A DNA stretch of 7,310 nt from Desulfurococcales archaeon (GTDB taxonomy: Archaea; Thermoproteota; Thermoprotei_A; Sulfolobales; Acidilobaceae). The notes beneath the pieces were generated by a model. The model was not told the DNA's origin, did not search any database, and saw only the letters and a list, made by a program, of their open reading frames with translations. The stretch's first letter is position 1; every line of letters starts with the position of its first letter. Below are positions 6,352 to 7,310 of the stretch, in pieces. The stretch spans positions 1 to 7,310 of the forward strand of contig WAOU01000055.1 in NCBI GenBank assembly GCA_015521095.1, in the 5' to 3' direction. The position numbers and the translations under genes are program-made.

Positions 6352-7310
6352 CATATAGGATCAGACGAGTACAATTAAAGAACTTTGTCAGCCACAAAGA
6401 CACAGATCTATCCCTAGGCGACGGTCTAACAGTCCTTGTAGGCCCTAATGGAGCCGGTAAAAGTAGTATTGTCGATGCCATATACTATAACCTAGTCCTA
6501 CCAACACAAAGCCTGCGCGGCTCACGCATGGAAGACATGATAAGGAGAAGTCCAAACGAACCAATAGCAAGAGCAACCGTGGGCCTAGAGCTAGAAGACT
6601 CACTACACAATAAGCTAATAATAGAAAGAATTATTCCAAGGAAAGGATCCTCCTCGGTAAAGATACTACACCGTGGACAGACAACTAAGACAGCGACAAA
6701 ACACTCAGAAGCAAGAAAACTAATAGCAGAAATCCTAGAAGTCCCACCCGATACTCTCGAAAAAGTCATAAAATACGCAGTAGTAGTAAGACAAGAAGAA
6801 TTCACAGAGATCCTAAACGTATTCACGGCACCAAGTACCAAGAGAAAAGAACTACTCTACAAATTATTCGGAATACACGAATATAAGAAAGCCCTAGACA
6901 AAATGAACGAGCTAGCAAAAATAGAATCCCAGTATCACGGCATAGTAACCCCCACCAAGACTACTAAAACCCACCTAGAAAAGAAACTCACAGAATACAA
7001 GAAAGAACTTGATGAACAAAAAAAGAAGCTAGACCAGATAAAACAAGAAGGAAAAAAGATAATAGAAGAACATCAAGAAACACTCAAAAACCTACATGAA
7101 ATGCAGGACAAGATCCAAAACCTGAAACAAACCCTAGAAGGCCTCTCAGAGATACCAGGAAAATACACTCAATTAACCAAAGCCAGACAACGCCTAGAAA
7201 GCCAATACAACCAGTACCAAGTACTATATAACAGATACAACTGCAGAGACCTATTATCACAGTATACAGGTCTCGAGGAAACATTAGAAAAACTAAGACC
7301 AGTAATAGAC
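6348..7310 (+). CDS. rad50: DNA double-strand break repair ATPase Rad50 (N-terminal part)
   Basis: Rad50 is the SMC-like ATPase that binds DNA, joins through a long coiled coil with a zinc hook, and controls Mre11. The visible 321 residues are the N-terminal ATPase lobe and the start of the coiled coil; the frame is still open at the window edge. NFVSH (12-16) is the usual beta-strand entry, G32-P33-N34-G35-A36-G37-K38-S39-S40 is the Walker A loop, and Q149 in VVRQEEF is the Q-loop. From about residue 178 the chain becomes Lys/Glu/Gln-rich with heptad-like leucines, typical coiled coil. The zinc hook CxxC, signature motif and Walker B must lie further right. The start ATG overlaps the mre11 stop and has SD GGAGG ten bases upstream. 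The identification is firm because of both motifs and context. Confidence 0.95.
   Translation, partial: MTYRIRRVQLKNFVSHKDTDLSLGDGLTVLVGPNGAGKSSIVDAIYYNLVLPTQSLRGSRMEDMIRRSPNEPIARATVGLELEDSLHNKLIIERIIPRKGSSSVKILHRGQTTKTATKHSEARKLIAEILEVPPDTLEKVIKYAVVVRQEEFTEILNVFTAPSTKRKELLYKLFGIHEYKKALDKMNELAKIESQYHGIVTPTKTTKTHLEKKLTEYKKELDEQKKKLDQIKQEGKKIIEEHQETLKNLHEMQDKIQNLKQTLEGLSEIPGKYTQLTKARQRLESQYNQYQVLYNRYNCRDLLSQYTGLEETLEKLRPVID

Noticed and set aside
1..7310. CRISPR arrays, transposons, tRNA genes and frameshifted genes
   Set aside because: No regularly spaced repeats, terminal inverted repeats, cloverleaf-like stretches or interrupted conserved frames were seen on either strand.

Overview
The window looks like chromosomal DNA of a hyperthermophilic archaeon, probably a member of the Thermoproteota (Crenarchaeota) of the Desulfurococcales type. 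The reasons are a free-standing AlaX editing protein, an archaeal Mre11-Rad50 gene pair, a class II fumarase with the short N-terminus known from Sulfolobales, heavy use of AGA/AGG, ATA and CTA codons, TATA-like boxes with short leaders, and Shine-Dalgarno (SD) sequences of the GGTGATC/GGAGG type. The lineage call is inference; no rRNA or tRNA is present to settle it. No mobile element, CRISPR array or RNA gene was seen.

Layout. The left half (1-3269) is transcribed leftward. In transcription order it holds an alanyl-tRNA editing protein (alaX, 3269-2547), a PLP-dependent carboxy-lyase related to sphingosine-1-phosphate lyase (2449-1076, TTG start), and an MFS transporter of the FLVCR type (1079-1, C-terminus cut off by the window edge). 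The last two overlap by ATGA and form a translationally coupled pair. The right half (3562-7310) is transcribed rightward. It holds a class II fumarate hydratase (3562-4875), then mre11 (5035-6351, TTG start) and rad50 (6348-7310, cut off by the window edge), which also overlap by ATGA. The 292-base region 3270-3561 between alaX and the fumarase gene carries two divergent promoters and no gene that I can support.

How the genes work together. Mre11 and Rad50 form the nuclease/ATPase complex that processes DNA double-strand breaks; in archaea herA and nurA are often next to them and may lie past the right edge. AlaX removes mischarged serine or glycine from tRNA-Ala, a housekeeping task. The fumarase acts in central carbon metabolism. 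The least understood part is the lyase/transporter pair. The enzyme resembles a family that makes phosphoethanolamine from sphingosine phosphate, and the transporter resembles animal choline/ethanolamine carriers, yet archaea are not known to make sphingolipids. This is the best candidate for an undescribed pathway, but the sequence alone does not give the substrate. The rest of the window is well-known gene families, with some altered motif residues noted below.
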